DNA from: Multifurca ochricompacta
Lineage: Eukaryota; Basidiomycota; Agaricomycetes; Russulales; Russulaceae
DNA: 64,000 bases
NCBI GenBank assembly: GCA_022496185.1
Contig: WTXG01000201.1
Coordinates: forward strand, 1-64,000
Direction: 5' to 3'
Below are positions 13,230-23,517 of this stretch, one piece after another; position 1 is the stretch's first letter, and every line of letters starts with the position of its first letter. The position numbers and the translations under genes were made by a program. The notes under the pieces are model-generated. The model was given only the letters and a program-made list of their open reading frames with translations. It was not told the DNA's origin and searched no databases.

Positions 13230-15186
13230 ATGTCAGAATTTTTTTCGGACTCCTCGACGACGAACGGTGAGAAGAAACGGCCACCCAGCGATGTCGGTAT
13301 ATTTTCCCGGCTCCCCGAGGAACTCCATATTGCCATTCTTCGGTGCCTTGACGCCCATCAATCTCCATATGCAATCAAGTAACGTATTCTTTCTTTTCCC
13401 CTCCCTCCACCATCCATCATCTCTCTTTTTTAAAAAGAAAAGGAACAACACTCTTTTCTTTTCTTTCTTTCTTGTCTTTTTTTTGGTTGTTATTCCCGTT
13501 CTAATCATGAAACTTTACTTTAACAGACATGTCGCGGCTTGCGACGCGCCATTGCCAACAGCATGTTGTTGCAATACGAACTCGCCCTATTCTACTGTGG
13601 AATGCGTGACGGTCCAAGGAAGGACCCAGATCACAAAGCTCAACTCGGTCGACTACTCACCCACGACGCGGCTTGGAGACAGCTTGCGTGGACGAACGTG
13701 ATGTCCTTGGAACACCTCGCTGGGGCTTTTCACCCAGCCGCCATTTCGGGTAGTACAGTGGCGTTCATCCCATTCGGTCCTGGACCCGTGAGCGGCTTCA
13801 AGTTGCTCATCCAACAATTTCCTTCCGCGCTTCGTGGACCGAAATCCGACATTGGGAGCTCCAGTTTCAGCTCATGTCCGTGCACGATACCTTGATGGAT
13901 TCATCTCAGGATTTGCTCATCCTCCTCGAGTGTGACCCCCTGTGCGTTTTGCCAAGCCAACTTATTTTCGCTGAAACCCCCCCCTACACACATCCCTCCC
14001 TTTTCCCCACCGCACACGATGTTCTTTTTTATCTTTTTACTTACGAGTTATTTTAACTAGTAGATCGGGTTACACCACGAATTACCATATATATAGCCTG
14101 ACCACCGGCCGGCCCCATCCACTTGCCGCGAACCAAGGGAATCTTGAAGTTCCAGATGGAAGGACGATAAGTATCTCTGCTTCCGGTGTCTGTGGGGATT
14201 ACATAGGTGCTACGGCGTATAATCCATCGGACAAATCCACGCACCTCGTTCTGCGGAATTGGAAGACAGGCGCGGTGAAGGTGGATGCGGTAAGTGTTAT
14301 TTTTTGACACACACCCCCCCCCTCCTTTTCCGAATGTTCATAATCACACCTCACCATACCAGCCTCTCCCAACACCTCCATTGGGCATCCGACCGACCTT
14401 TAGCTTCCTCGACCGACATCACATCCTCGTCGGATTTCTCTGGGCGAGCGAATCGCAACCCAAGGATCTACTCGTGTGCGCTATAGACGAGCAACATCTC
14501 TCCAACTTCAACACCGAGAACGGCACGACGATCGCCGAGAGCGTACCCACCTATATCTTCAGTATTCCCAAGACGCTCAAGCGAAGGGACTTTTGGGAGA
14601 TTCATACGCATCGAAATTCGATACCTCTTCGTCCAGAGAACCCTCCACTCGAGGGATACTTCGACAATGATCCAGAGGATCAACTCGTAGTGATCGAGAT
14701 GGCAAGTCGGAAGTATGGTCATTCGGAGAAGCTGGATCCGGCTATGAGTCTTTGTATCCCAACTCGCGCGATGTTACGACGCATAGCAGCGACGAAGGCG
14801 ATGACCTCTTCACACAACAAAACTAATCATCATCATCACCACCATCTTCTTCATCTTCATCATCACCACCATCATCATCATCTCCTCCTTCCCAACCATA
14901 ATCATCAGCATAGTATCCCACCTCCATTTGTCTTTTCTTGGGAATCATGGGGTGAAGGTCGCGCCTTACTCTCCAAACGTCTAGATCGAGAACGTCGTCT
15001 ACCGATGCTCTCACGCGCGTGTGGCCTCCGTCACGTGGCTCGCAAACCGATCGTTTACGAAAATGGCAAAGCAGCAGCAGTCTTTCGAGTTTGGGATTTT
15101 CATCCTGGTCGAGCGGCACGCACCATAACCAATACTACCGCCACTGCCGCCATTGCTACTACTAGTACTTGTAGCGGCGGTATCAG

Positions 15187-15217
<31 letters not shown>

Positions 15218-15555
15218 AATGGTAATGGTAATGGTAACGGTTCGGCAATAGCAACGGCAACAGCAACAGCGGTGGCAGTGGCGGCGGTAGATGGAGGTGG
15301 TAATCTGATCGGTCATGAAGAGGCGATCCTACCAGCTCATGTGGTGATCGAGGTACCGTTACCGGAGGAATTACAGACTGTCGATCCTGTCTTGATCTCA
15401 ACTTCGTTGTGCCAAGACGCGTTGATCATTTTCGAGGTGAGTTAGTTCGTTATCACACAAAAAAATATATATATTCAAAAAAGTTTTTTTTTTTTTTACA
15501 GCGTTTGAGCACGAATAGTGGTGGTCTTAGGAGCATTTTTGTATGTTCTTTCTAA
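13230..15555 (+). CDS. F-box family protein C with long poly-His tracts
   Basis: A third paralogue of the F-box family. Exons: 13230-13378, 13527-13941, 14064-14289, 14363-15436, 15502-15555. The F-box begins RLPEELHIAILRCLDAH. The next block is RRAIANSMLLQYELAL then CGMRDGP and AAWRQLAWT. Exon 3 gives GYTTNYHIYSL and ends LRNWKTGAVKV. Exon 4 is one long clean frame with FSFLDRHHILVGFLW, FVFSWESWGEG, WDFHPGRAART and LCQDALIIFE. The last exon ends FVCSF, like the aromatic ends of its paralogues. Two single-base corrections are needed in exons 1-2 (the exon 1/2 junction and near 13832). Exon 4 carries two histidine-rich stretches made by CAT/CAC repeats at 14824-14886 and 15187-15217. A role in SCF-mediated protein turnover is inferred from family. 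Confidence 0.75.
14824..14886 (+). repeat. CAT/CAC repeat coding for poly-His (first tract)
   Basis: Trinucleotide repeat inside exon 4 of F-box gene C. It codes for histidine runs of six and eight with a few Leu between them, in a linker before the FVFSWESWGEG block. Confidence 0.85.
15187..15240 (+). repeat. CAT repeat then AATGGT repeat coding for poly-His and Asn-Gly
   Basis: Ten consecutive histidine codons are followed by a run of Asn-Gly dipeptides, in the linker before the LPEELQTVDP block of F-box gene C. Confidence 0.85.
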
Positions 15556-15744
15556 CGCCCTCCTTCTCTTCGGGAGGGGGGGGGTTGGGTGTACTTTTTT
15601 TGATTTTTGATTTTGGTTGGTTTGTCGTCGTAGTACTGTCCCTTGCTTTGTCCTTTGTCCCCCCCCCCCCTTTTTTTTTTTTCACCTTGCTCTTGCCTTG
15701 CCTTGCCTTGCCCCTTACATAGTCATTCTTCGTGTTGTTCCTCA

Positions 15745-15776
<32 letters not shown>

Positions 15777-16352
15777 CCATCAATCAACCAACCAACAACC
15801 AACCAATCAATCATTTCATTCATATTTTCTCTACATATATCTCTCTAACTCTTTCACTGCACTCTTCCATATCCCCCCCCATCTCAAATGCACATACTCT
15901 CTCTCTTTCTCTCTCTCTGTCTTTTCTCTTTTGTTTCCTTCTCTACATTTCATTTAGATCAACAATACATTAATCATATCCATGCAAAAACAAAAAAAAA
16001 AGAGAGAAACAGTAGTAGTAGTAGTAGATTTGTTGTTGGCACAGCTTTTGTTTTTTTTTGAAAAAAAAGGCCGGGGGCAAAATATCAAAAAAATTTAAAT
16101 TGACACACACATAAATCAGGACAAAGCAGATAAGGAACATACAAACGTACGTCAACAAGGGGAGGGAGGGGGGAGGGGTGCTAAAGTAAAAAAAAAGTGT
16201 TTTCTTTTTCTATCGGCGAGAGAGAGAAAGGTGTCCAATATAAAAACAAACAATAAATGCATAAGCATAATGCAAAAAAAAAAAAGATTGGAAAAAATGA
16301 AATAAAAAAAATAAAAAAAGGGAACTCTGGGCGCATATACGCCATTACACTC
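15556..16352. other. Spacer between convergent F-box C and kinase genes
   Basis: Pyrimidine-rich, with C10 and T12 runs near 15660 and a CATA repeat at 15743-15773. It probably holds both 3' untranslated regions. No gene seen. Confidence 0.55.
15743..15773. repeat. CATA microsatellite
   Basis: About seven perfect CATA units in the spacer after F-box gene C. Confidence 0.85.
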
Positions 16353-18653
16353 TCATGTCTTGAGTTGTTGCATGCGCCGCCATAAATTCCCAAATATACC
16401 AACCGCATCGCAAGGAGTAGTAGTAGCTGCTGCTGCTGCTGAATCTGGATCAGCATTTACTGCTACTGCACTGGCATCCCTCCTCCCACTACCACCAAGG
16501 TCAAAGGAGCCAGGAATGCGTAGTTCTACTTGACCTTCCTCGTCATCATGATAATGATGTACCGCCAGAGCTGGCGATTGCGCTTGTGGTTGTGGTTGTT
16601 TCAACGTAGTACCGGGCTCGATCACCACAACCGGTACGTCCACCCCTTCTTCTCCTTTACCCCCTTGATTATCATCATCATCATCCTCTTCTCCTTCACC
16701 TTCCTGACGTTCCGCCTTGAGGAATTGGGACGTAGTTGTTGTCGTCCCTTCCCGCTGCTGCTGCTGCTGCTGCCTAAGAATGTCCAGAAATGGTACCTGT
16801 AATCGATTATGGGAAGGAGAAGGAGGTGGAGGTGGTGACCATCCGCCATCGCCGTCGCCGTCCAATTTCGATTTCAAATTCGAATTAGAGGTAAGCCAAC
16901 CGCCGCCCTCGTCGTCTTCATCTTCTTCATCGTCATCGCTACTACTCTCCGGTCTATCACCTCTACTCCTACTCCTGGTGGAAAAGCGTGAGAGGACGCG
17001 GGCAGCTCTGATAGCGTGGCGCCAGCGCGCACGAGGGTCAAAGTTCTCGCGGAGACCGGAAAGGTCGTGTCCGGTAGAGGGAGCATAAGTGGTGAGCCAT
17101 GTATGAGCTGAAGCTTGTTCTGCCGTGAGGCGACATGTAGGATCTGGATTTAGCAAAGCGCGGATGAAAACTTTCGCTGACGAGTTTAGAATATGAGATA
17201 TGAGGGGGGGGGGGGGAAAAAGGGCGAGGGGTGGGACGAGTTACCTTCATCAGATACGTTCTTCCAATATCGGTCGTGAAAGATAATGGTGGTCTTTGCT
17301 TCTGTGGTTTGTCGGACGAGTTCTTTCAAATCATCTGACCGAAAGGGTGAATATCCACAAAGGAGTACGTAAGTAATGATGCTATACTCCCAAAAAAAAA
17401 AAACAGGGTTAATCAGTATACCATTAAGCGACATTCAATCGCTCGAGCGCATACCCAATTGCCCAGAGGTCGACGGGTTTCCCGTGCCCTTTGTGGTTAA
17501 GGACCTCTGGTGCCACATAACCGAAACTCCCAGCTAAAGAGGTCAATTGTTCTTCAGATGAGTGAAGATGCTTCGCTCTGCAGAGGTAGAGAGGAGAGAA
17601 AGAGATCAGATCAGACCAGACCAGACCAAATCCGTCATTCCGGAATAACTCACATGCCAAAATCAGCAATGACGATATCCGACGATGGATCCTTCGTACG
17701 GAAAAGTATGTTTTCCGGTCTGTGAGATCTTCGGTGAGCGCAACGCAAAAAGAAAAAAGGTTAAAAGACGACCGAACGAACTTGAGATCCCGGTGTACGA
17801 TATCATGTTCATGCAGATATTTCACGCCCGACAATATTGAACTTCCAAAAACTTCAATCTCAATCCTCTACGACGACGAATCTGTCATGAAAAAAAAAAA
17901 GGGACACGTACCGCTGAACCGTTACCGCATCTTTCTCCGTGAACCGGCCCCGTTGACTGATGCGCTCAAAGAGCTCACCGCCGACTGCGAGCTCAAAAGA
18001 GAGGTAATACTTTGACCTTGACTCGAACCACTCGTAAAATTTAACCTTGTTGCCGTATAGGTATGAGAACAATGAGGACCAAGCCGAAGAAGAAGAAGGA
18101 AAACGCACGATATTCGGATGATCGAGCCTTTCAAGACTTCCATTTCCCCCCACACGCTTGCCTCATTCCCTTTCACCTTCTTCTTCGGGATCACTTTCAA
18201 CGCGACTTGGCGCGTGACATCTACTAACGCTACCGATGACGATGACGACGATTCGTTAAGGTCCCGTCTCGTCTGCTGTGACCCTGCAGAAGCCGTAGAG
18301 ATCGTAAAGGAAGACTTGGTAGTGCTGTCTGTGGTAGTGGAGGGGGACGAAGGTGGGGAGAAAGAAGTGGTACTTTGAGATAAAGATACACCTCCAGCAG
18401 TAGAAGCGGCGCGTTCGGCAACGCTCAGCTGTTCAGATGGAACATGCCATGTCGCACGCTGTCAATAAGGGTATATGTCAGAAATTTCTGTTAACAACAG
18501 AAGAAACGTTGGGGAGGGGGAGGGGGGGCATTTTCTTCGCACCATAACTCTTCCAAAAGTTCCAGTTCCGAGCACATTATGTATCTCGTATTGCCTCTTC
18601 TTGTTAGCAGACGGAGGTTGTGGTAGGACCTTCAGAGAGACGCGAGAGAGCAT
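16353..18653 (-). CDS. Ca2+/calmodulin-dependent protein kinase (CaMKI-like)
   Basis: A Ser/Thr kinase of the CAMK group, probably cytosolic and calcium-responsive. Exons (descending): 18653-18543, 18458-18109, 18045-17912, 17841-17782, 17719-17654, 17577-17455, 17381-17245, 17176-16353; about 601 residues. Visible are the Gly loop [20 protein letters not shown] with the ATP-site Lys (about 125), HRDLKPENILF with the catalytic Asp (about 217), [16 protein letters not shown] and the [15 protein letters not shown] region after the lobe, a likely calmodulin-binding/autoinhibitory segment. Two oddities: a Ser/Thr-rich insert of about 70 residues between the Gly loop and the ATP-site Lys, and a long acidic, Gln-rich tail coded by the last exon. 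One base is missing near 18127 (KGLDHPNI needs AAA NGG). In the activation loop the usual Thr is replaced by Ser (SLAGS). Confidence 0.9.
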
Positions 18654-19015
18654 GATGACGGTTTTTGTTGTTTTTGTTGTTTTTGTTGTTTCTTTCTTTT
18701 CGATTAAATAATAATTGGTTACTTATTTTCACTGTAGTTGGTTTTGGGAGCTCTCTAAGTAAGGTGGGTGGTAGGGATAGGGACAGGTGCAAGTGGTGAC
18801 TTGACTGACGAAATGAAATCAGGGAATCAGGGTAATGCCAAGACAATCTCATAATAACAACAACTCGCCCTTGGCTTGGCTAGACATTGCCGACAAATAA
18901 TAATAAAACGTTTCAACCGTGTCCGGGGTCTCGCTTGTCAATACAGAGGAGCAGTAGTAGTATAACTTGGTGGTGGTGGTGGTGATGATGGTGTGAGCAG
19001 TGCAGCCAAGGGATA

Positions 19016-19043
19016 TTATAGTATAGTATAGTATAGTATAGTA
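19016..19043. repeat. GTATA pentanucleotide repeat
   Basis: About five tandem units of TATAG in spacer upstream of the kinase gene. Confidence 0.85.
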
Positions 19044-20062
19044 CTAAAGTACCAACCGTGATCCCCATTTCCCTTTTGGTGAGGTCAGGGTCGAGATCTC
19101 GGGAATCTCGGGGAGCCAGAGCATATAGTACCCCAACCCTAGACCTGGATACACGATCCGACTCTATTGCCCGCTGCTCGCTGCAGGTTGTTAATATATA
19201 AATATATATATATAGTACTCATATTTCGTTCCCGCGGCTGTATCGAAGAATGATAAGACGAGGCCCCCCACGCAAAATAAATGAGTGAGAGAGTGTGTGT
19301 GCACGCACGTGGCTATCAGTTTGTTATTATGTGCCACACACATGTCACTGTCTATATGTGGACTGAGCCAACCGGGGCGCAGGGTTGTGTGTGAGAAGGA
19401 GGGTTCTTCTGGCATCTTCAAGAATGTGAGCATACTTCTTCCAACTTATGTCACGCGTTGTGTCACACCAACCCCACATGGTTGGTAAGGTCACGTGACA
19501 TTTCATCTTGCTTGCTCACAAATCTCAACTCACAAATCAATAAATAAAATAAATAATCACACCCTCACACCCTCATCTGAGTCCGACTTGGGCGAAAATG
19601 CCGCACATAAAAACTGGGATAGGAAAGGGGATCGGAATGTGATGTGTCAAAGTGACAGCTGTCCAAGAACGACGTACGAAAGCGAATAAGAAGATTCGAA
19701 ATCTTTCTCGTAAAAAATGAAACGTATTTAGGCAAAAAAGAATTGCCTCATGCTCCAGGGAGTTATTTTATTTTGGCAGCTTACCCCTTACACATACGTA
19801 CATACATACATCCATGTGCATCTATGTACATTTGCCCAAGAGAGTTCTTGCGAACCTGGGTTTTGCTATTCGCTCGTACGGTATATTACTTATCTCTCTC
19901 TAATAAGATGAAATCTGAAACGAGGGTGTACGGACGACCTTCTCTCCTCATCGAACCGCAATTAATATCTCCATATTATCACCACCTGACGTTGAATTTA
20001 TTTAGATGGAATCATCATCATAGAATTGGCACGGTTTTAGCCCAAATTCAGTGTCACGTGTG

Positions 20063-20102
20063 TACATACATACATACATACATTACATACATACATACAT
20101 AC
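20063..20102. repeat. Interrupted CATA microsatellite upstream of the metallothionein gene
   Basis: Two blocks of CATA units, about 190-230 bp before the metallothionein ATG. Confidence 0.85.
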
Positions 20103-20171
20103 ACGCCACACTTCCACTTCCACACTCCACACACTTACCACCAAACCAAACATGTGTACACCAGCTGCATG

Positions 20172-20179
20172 TATATAAA
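20172..20179 (+). promoter_or_regulatory. TATA box of the metallothionein gene
   Basis: A perfect TATATAAA octamer, 110 nt before the ATG at 20289. Strong TATA boxes are usual for inducible metallothionein genes. No copper-response element was identified with confidence. Confidence 0.55.
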
Positions 20180-20288
20180 TGCCCCCTTTCCCATCCGAGG
20201 CTGGTTATCCCCCCAGTCCCAGTAGTATTCACCTTCACATTCGCATAAAAACCTCTCTTGAATCTCTCGTCAAATCGATTGATCTATC

Positions 20289-20514
20289 ATGTGTCCAGTA
20301 TGTGCACCCATCTTCTTGCGTCGCTACCGTTACGTCACGTCATGAATACACACACCTCTCTAGGTCATCCAGAACCCAGTTAATCAACACGACGGCTGCG
20401 GCTTGACCTCCTGTACATGCGGCGCCTCGTGCGTATCAGCCTTCGACTCGCTCAAACGCAGCACGCTGACTCCCTCGCAGTTGCCAGTGCACGGCTGGGG
20501 ACTGCAAGTGCTGA
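20289..20514 (+). CDS. Copper metallothionein-like Cys-rich peptide (35 residues, three exons)
   Basis: A tiny metal-binding peptide expected to chelate Cu(I) or other thiophilic metals in the cytosol. Exons: 20289-20297 (nine nt, MCP), 20364-20428, 20481-20514. Donors GTATGT and GTGCGT and acceptors CTCTAG and TCGCAG fit consensus, and phases join without error, splitting a Ser codon at the second junction. The product has eight Cys. The last seven follow C-x4-C-x-C-x3-C-x-C-x4-C-x-C (residues 15, 20, 22, 26, 28, 33, 35), the spacing I know from short Agaricomycete metallothioneins. CGLTSCTCGASC comes from exon 2 and QCTAGDCKC plus stop from exon 3. A TATA box sits 110 nt upstream. The Cys pattern appears only after splicing, which is strong support. 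The first exon (Cys at residue 2) is the least certain part. Confidence 0.85.
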
Positions 20515-21620
20515 GCGGCCGTGACAAAGCGAGCCATCGGTGTAGTTGTAACTTTGAAGGAAAACAGTTGGTATCCTGTTGTCCAAGTGGTGATGAGAAC
20601 ATTTGCTTGGCCAGTTTCTAGTCGCCAAAAGTCTGTTGAGCACTACGGCTTGTGTGTCTGTCCTGTCGTATATACGACTAGCCCAGCCAGCCCTAAGCCT
20701 ATCTTTCTCTTCTCTTCATTTGTTTGTTTGTTTGTTTGTTTGTTGTGTTGTTGTTGTGTAATTCTCCTCTCCCCATTCCCATGTTTAGGGGTTGTGGGCC
20801 TGGAACAACCTGAGTTTTGAGTTAACTGGGCAGGTGCTACGCCCATCCAGACGTTGTGTGAGATAAAAATATCGAATTGGAATTGGAATTGCATTGCTTC
20901 TGCGCTGTGATCTTGCCTAATTTATTGACCTGTCCTGTGACCCACTGAAACTCACACGTATCCGTATTTGAATGCCACTAATCTGTAACTGTAATGTATT
21001 CAATTCGTGTATGGAGACGACCTTGCCGGAGCCGATCAGTTTGCATGGATCATGGATCCGATCCGATGGATGGGCGTAAACATTGCGAACGTGGGGGTAT
21101 GGGGAAGGAAGGGGTGTGAGGGGTCCCCTTCACTTCACGTTCCTTGTGTATGACGATGTGGCGACATCGGCTTCATGTCCCGAGACAATGACGAGTGAAG
21201 GCCCTCACTGCCCATTTGCCAATTTCATTTGTGAAATGTGAGTGGAGGGGGCCTGTGCGGGGTGGGATGGGGGTGTAATGGGGGGAAGGAGCACGATTGT
21301 ATGTATGAAACGCCTCTATCCAAAGTACCCAGAGTGTGCAGTCGGGCATTTGCACGATGAATGTTCCCCTGGACTAGTGCAAGTACGGGGGGAGGGGGTT
21401 AAACGCTCTATGAGTTGTCAATGGCTGCACTGTTATATGAAGACAGGGAGGTAAAGAGACTGCGAGGGTTTGGGTAACAAACAACAACGTGATAGTGATA
21501 ACTGTGAGGGTACCATCGACCGGCTTTATTATCGGCCCGGCCCGAAATCTTCCCCCACTCGCAACAAAAGTACTCGCTCTTGCTTGCTCATTTCACTACA
21601 CAAATTCACTACCCACATCA
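20515..21620. other. Spacer after the metallothionein gene
   Basis: It includes a TTTG repeat at 20718-20743 and unique sequence upstream of the isomerase gene. No other exon chain is supported. Confidence 0.5.
20718..20743. repeat. TTTG microsatellite
   Basis: Six TTTG units in the spacer downstream of the metallothionein gene. Confidence 0.8.
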
Positions 21621-23222
21621 ATGTCACAAATACCATCCTATGCCTCTCAATTCAAGTTTCTCGTTCTCAGTTTTCCATTTCCAAAAGTACTACACGTCGA
21701 ATTGGCCAGGTAAGCAGGTCCAACTCTCCCTCTCTCTCTCCAAAAAGACTGAGACTGAGAGTACAAATCAATTAAGGCCAAAAGTGAACGCTTTCCATGA
21801 AGAGTAAGGAAAAAAAAACAAAAACCCCCCCTCTCATCTCTCTGCTTTAGAAAGCTCTAGATTAGCCTCAGAACTTACGATGTGTGTGTGTCTATAGGTT
21901 CTGGCGAGAATATGGCGCCGCGTTTGATCGCATCGCACAAGACTCGTCCGTGCGCGTGATTGTACTTTCCTCGCGCATGCAGAAAGCTTTCTCTGCCGGT
22001 GTAGACTGTAAGTCCTTTCCCCCCCCCTTCCCAAAAAAAGGCTAAACCACTCACACGCACGAACAAAAAAAAACAAAAAAAAAAAAACCCCCCCCCACTA
22101 CCACATCCACAACTTTGAAAAAAAAAAAAAAAAACGGACCAACAAATAGTGGCCCAACTCGGATCCAAGCAAGTCTCACCCGACACAGCTCGATCTGGTC
22201 TCCTCCTCCGTACTTTAGTCCAAGAATTTCAACATGCCATATCAGCTCCATCTCGTGCACCTCAACCCGTCATTGTCGCCATACATGGTATCGCTTTTGG
22301 TCTAGCATTGGACGCCATCGCGGCTTGTGATATTCGTTGGGCAGCAGAGGATGGGACATCGTTTAGTATCAGAGAGACTGATGTCGGTCTTGCGGCGGAT
22401 ATTGGTACCCTTGCTCGATTCCCTAAACTCGTTGGGAATCTTTCTCTCTTTCAAGAGCTTGCTCTTTCCGCTCGTCTTTTCGGTGCGGATGAAGCCCTGA
22501 AGGTGGGCATCGTATCAAAGGTACGCTTTTTTTTTTTTCTTTTTTTTTTTCTTCTTTTTCTTTTCGCCTATCACCAAAAATTTTATTTGCTCTTCAATCA
22601 TCACGCCCCCGTCCTTTCTTTGGGGGTTTTTTTTTTTTTTAATATCAATTTGATTGGGGGCGGGCGGGGGGGGGGATGTGGCGCTTTGACAAATTGTTTA
22701 AAGTTTAAACGATTTTTTGTTTGATTGATTTTTAATTTTTTTGGCGACAGGTCGTACCTGGAAGCAGAGAGGAAGTCATTCAAGCCGCACTCGATTTCGC
22801 CCGTATCATAGCTGAGAAGAGTCCTGTCGCCCTCACTGGAGTGAAGCGTTTCATCGCGCACGCTATAGACAATCCGTACGTTAAACCCCCCAACCCCCTT
22901 CCCGCGTTTCCATCCATTAATTCCGAATAACATATATATATATATAAAATAAAAAAAATCAAACATTTAGAGTTGACGACGCCCTTCAATACCAAGCGAC
23001 TTGGGCTGCTGCAGCCGTTCAAGGAACGGTACGTTCGTCAGCCCTTTCCCCCCCCCCGCCGCCTCCCCCTCTCCCCCACACACACACCTTTTTTTTTTTT
23101 TTAACGGATGTTTACCATTGTAGGATCTCGTCAACTCGGCACAAGCTGTGATTAAAAAACAAAAGATCACGTATGAGAACTTGGGAGAGTTGAACCGAGT
23201 CAAGATTAATGCAAAGTTGTAA
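21621..23222 (+). CDS. Peroxisomal delta(3,5)-delta(2,4)-dienoyl-CoA isomerase, paralogue 1
   Basis: A crotonase-fold isomerase that shifts double bonds during beta-oxidation of odd-position unsaturated fatty acids. Exons: 21621-21709, 21777-21803 (27 nt), 21898-22007, 22150-22520, 22751-22875, 22971-23028, 23124-23222; 292 residues, no frame errors. VNAFHEEFWREYG and AFSAGVDL form the CoA/oxyanion region. The acidic residues of the ECH1 family are present: Asp130 (LALDAI), Glu151 (IRETD) and Asp159 (GLAADIG). GTLARFPKLVGN and the C-terminal helix with SVDDALQYQATW-like sequence also match ECH1. The protein ends in AKL, a type 1 peroxisomal signal. It is convergent with a close paralogue that ends at 23518. 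Compared with that copy it has one extra intron (22521-22750). Confidence 0.93.
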
Positions 23223-23517
23223 AATTTTATTTTCTCCCCCCCCCCTGAAAAACAATGTACCGTACCTTACCTCTCAGGGTTTGGGTTGGGTTGGGTTCTG
23301 GGCTGAAATTTCGCATATCCGGCCCTCGCTTCCCAATTGAAAACCTCTCTCTTCCCTAAGAAATAAATATATATATATTTGTATATGTGTATATGTATTT
23401 CAACCCTGTAACGAATCCACCTAACTAGCTCGATCAATCATCAGGTGGATTCTCTCATTCAACTACGGAGATGATGGATTGATGGATGGATGGGGGGTTT
23501 TTATTATTAATTTAAAA
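23223..23517. other. Shared 3' region of the convergent isomerases
   Basis: About 295 bp separates the two stop codons. It holds C-rich and AT-rich runs and short TATA-like repeats. The two transcripts may overlap here. Confidence 0.5.

Larger units (their letters stand above)
18654..20171. other. Spacer between the divergent kinase and metallothionein genes
   Basis: It contains poly-GTTTTT units near 18660, GTGGTG near 18970, a GTATA repeat at 19016-19043 and a CATA repeat at 20063-20102. No exon chain found. It must hold the promoters of both flanking genes. Confidence 0.5.

Noticed and set aside
15011..15401. Minus-strand frames with Asp or Met runs opposite F-box gene C
   Set aside because: They are the antisense reading of the CAT repeats that code for the His tracts; the plus strand carries the conserved family blocks.
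16530..17088. Plus-strand frames over the kinase tail rich in Ser and Ile
   Set aside because: Antisense shadows of the acidic and Gln-rich exon 8 of the kinase, which is anchored by kinase motifs on the minus strand.
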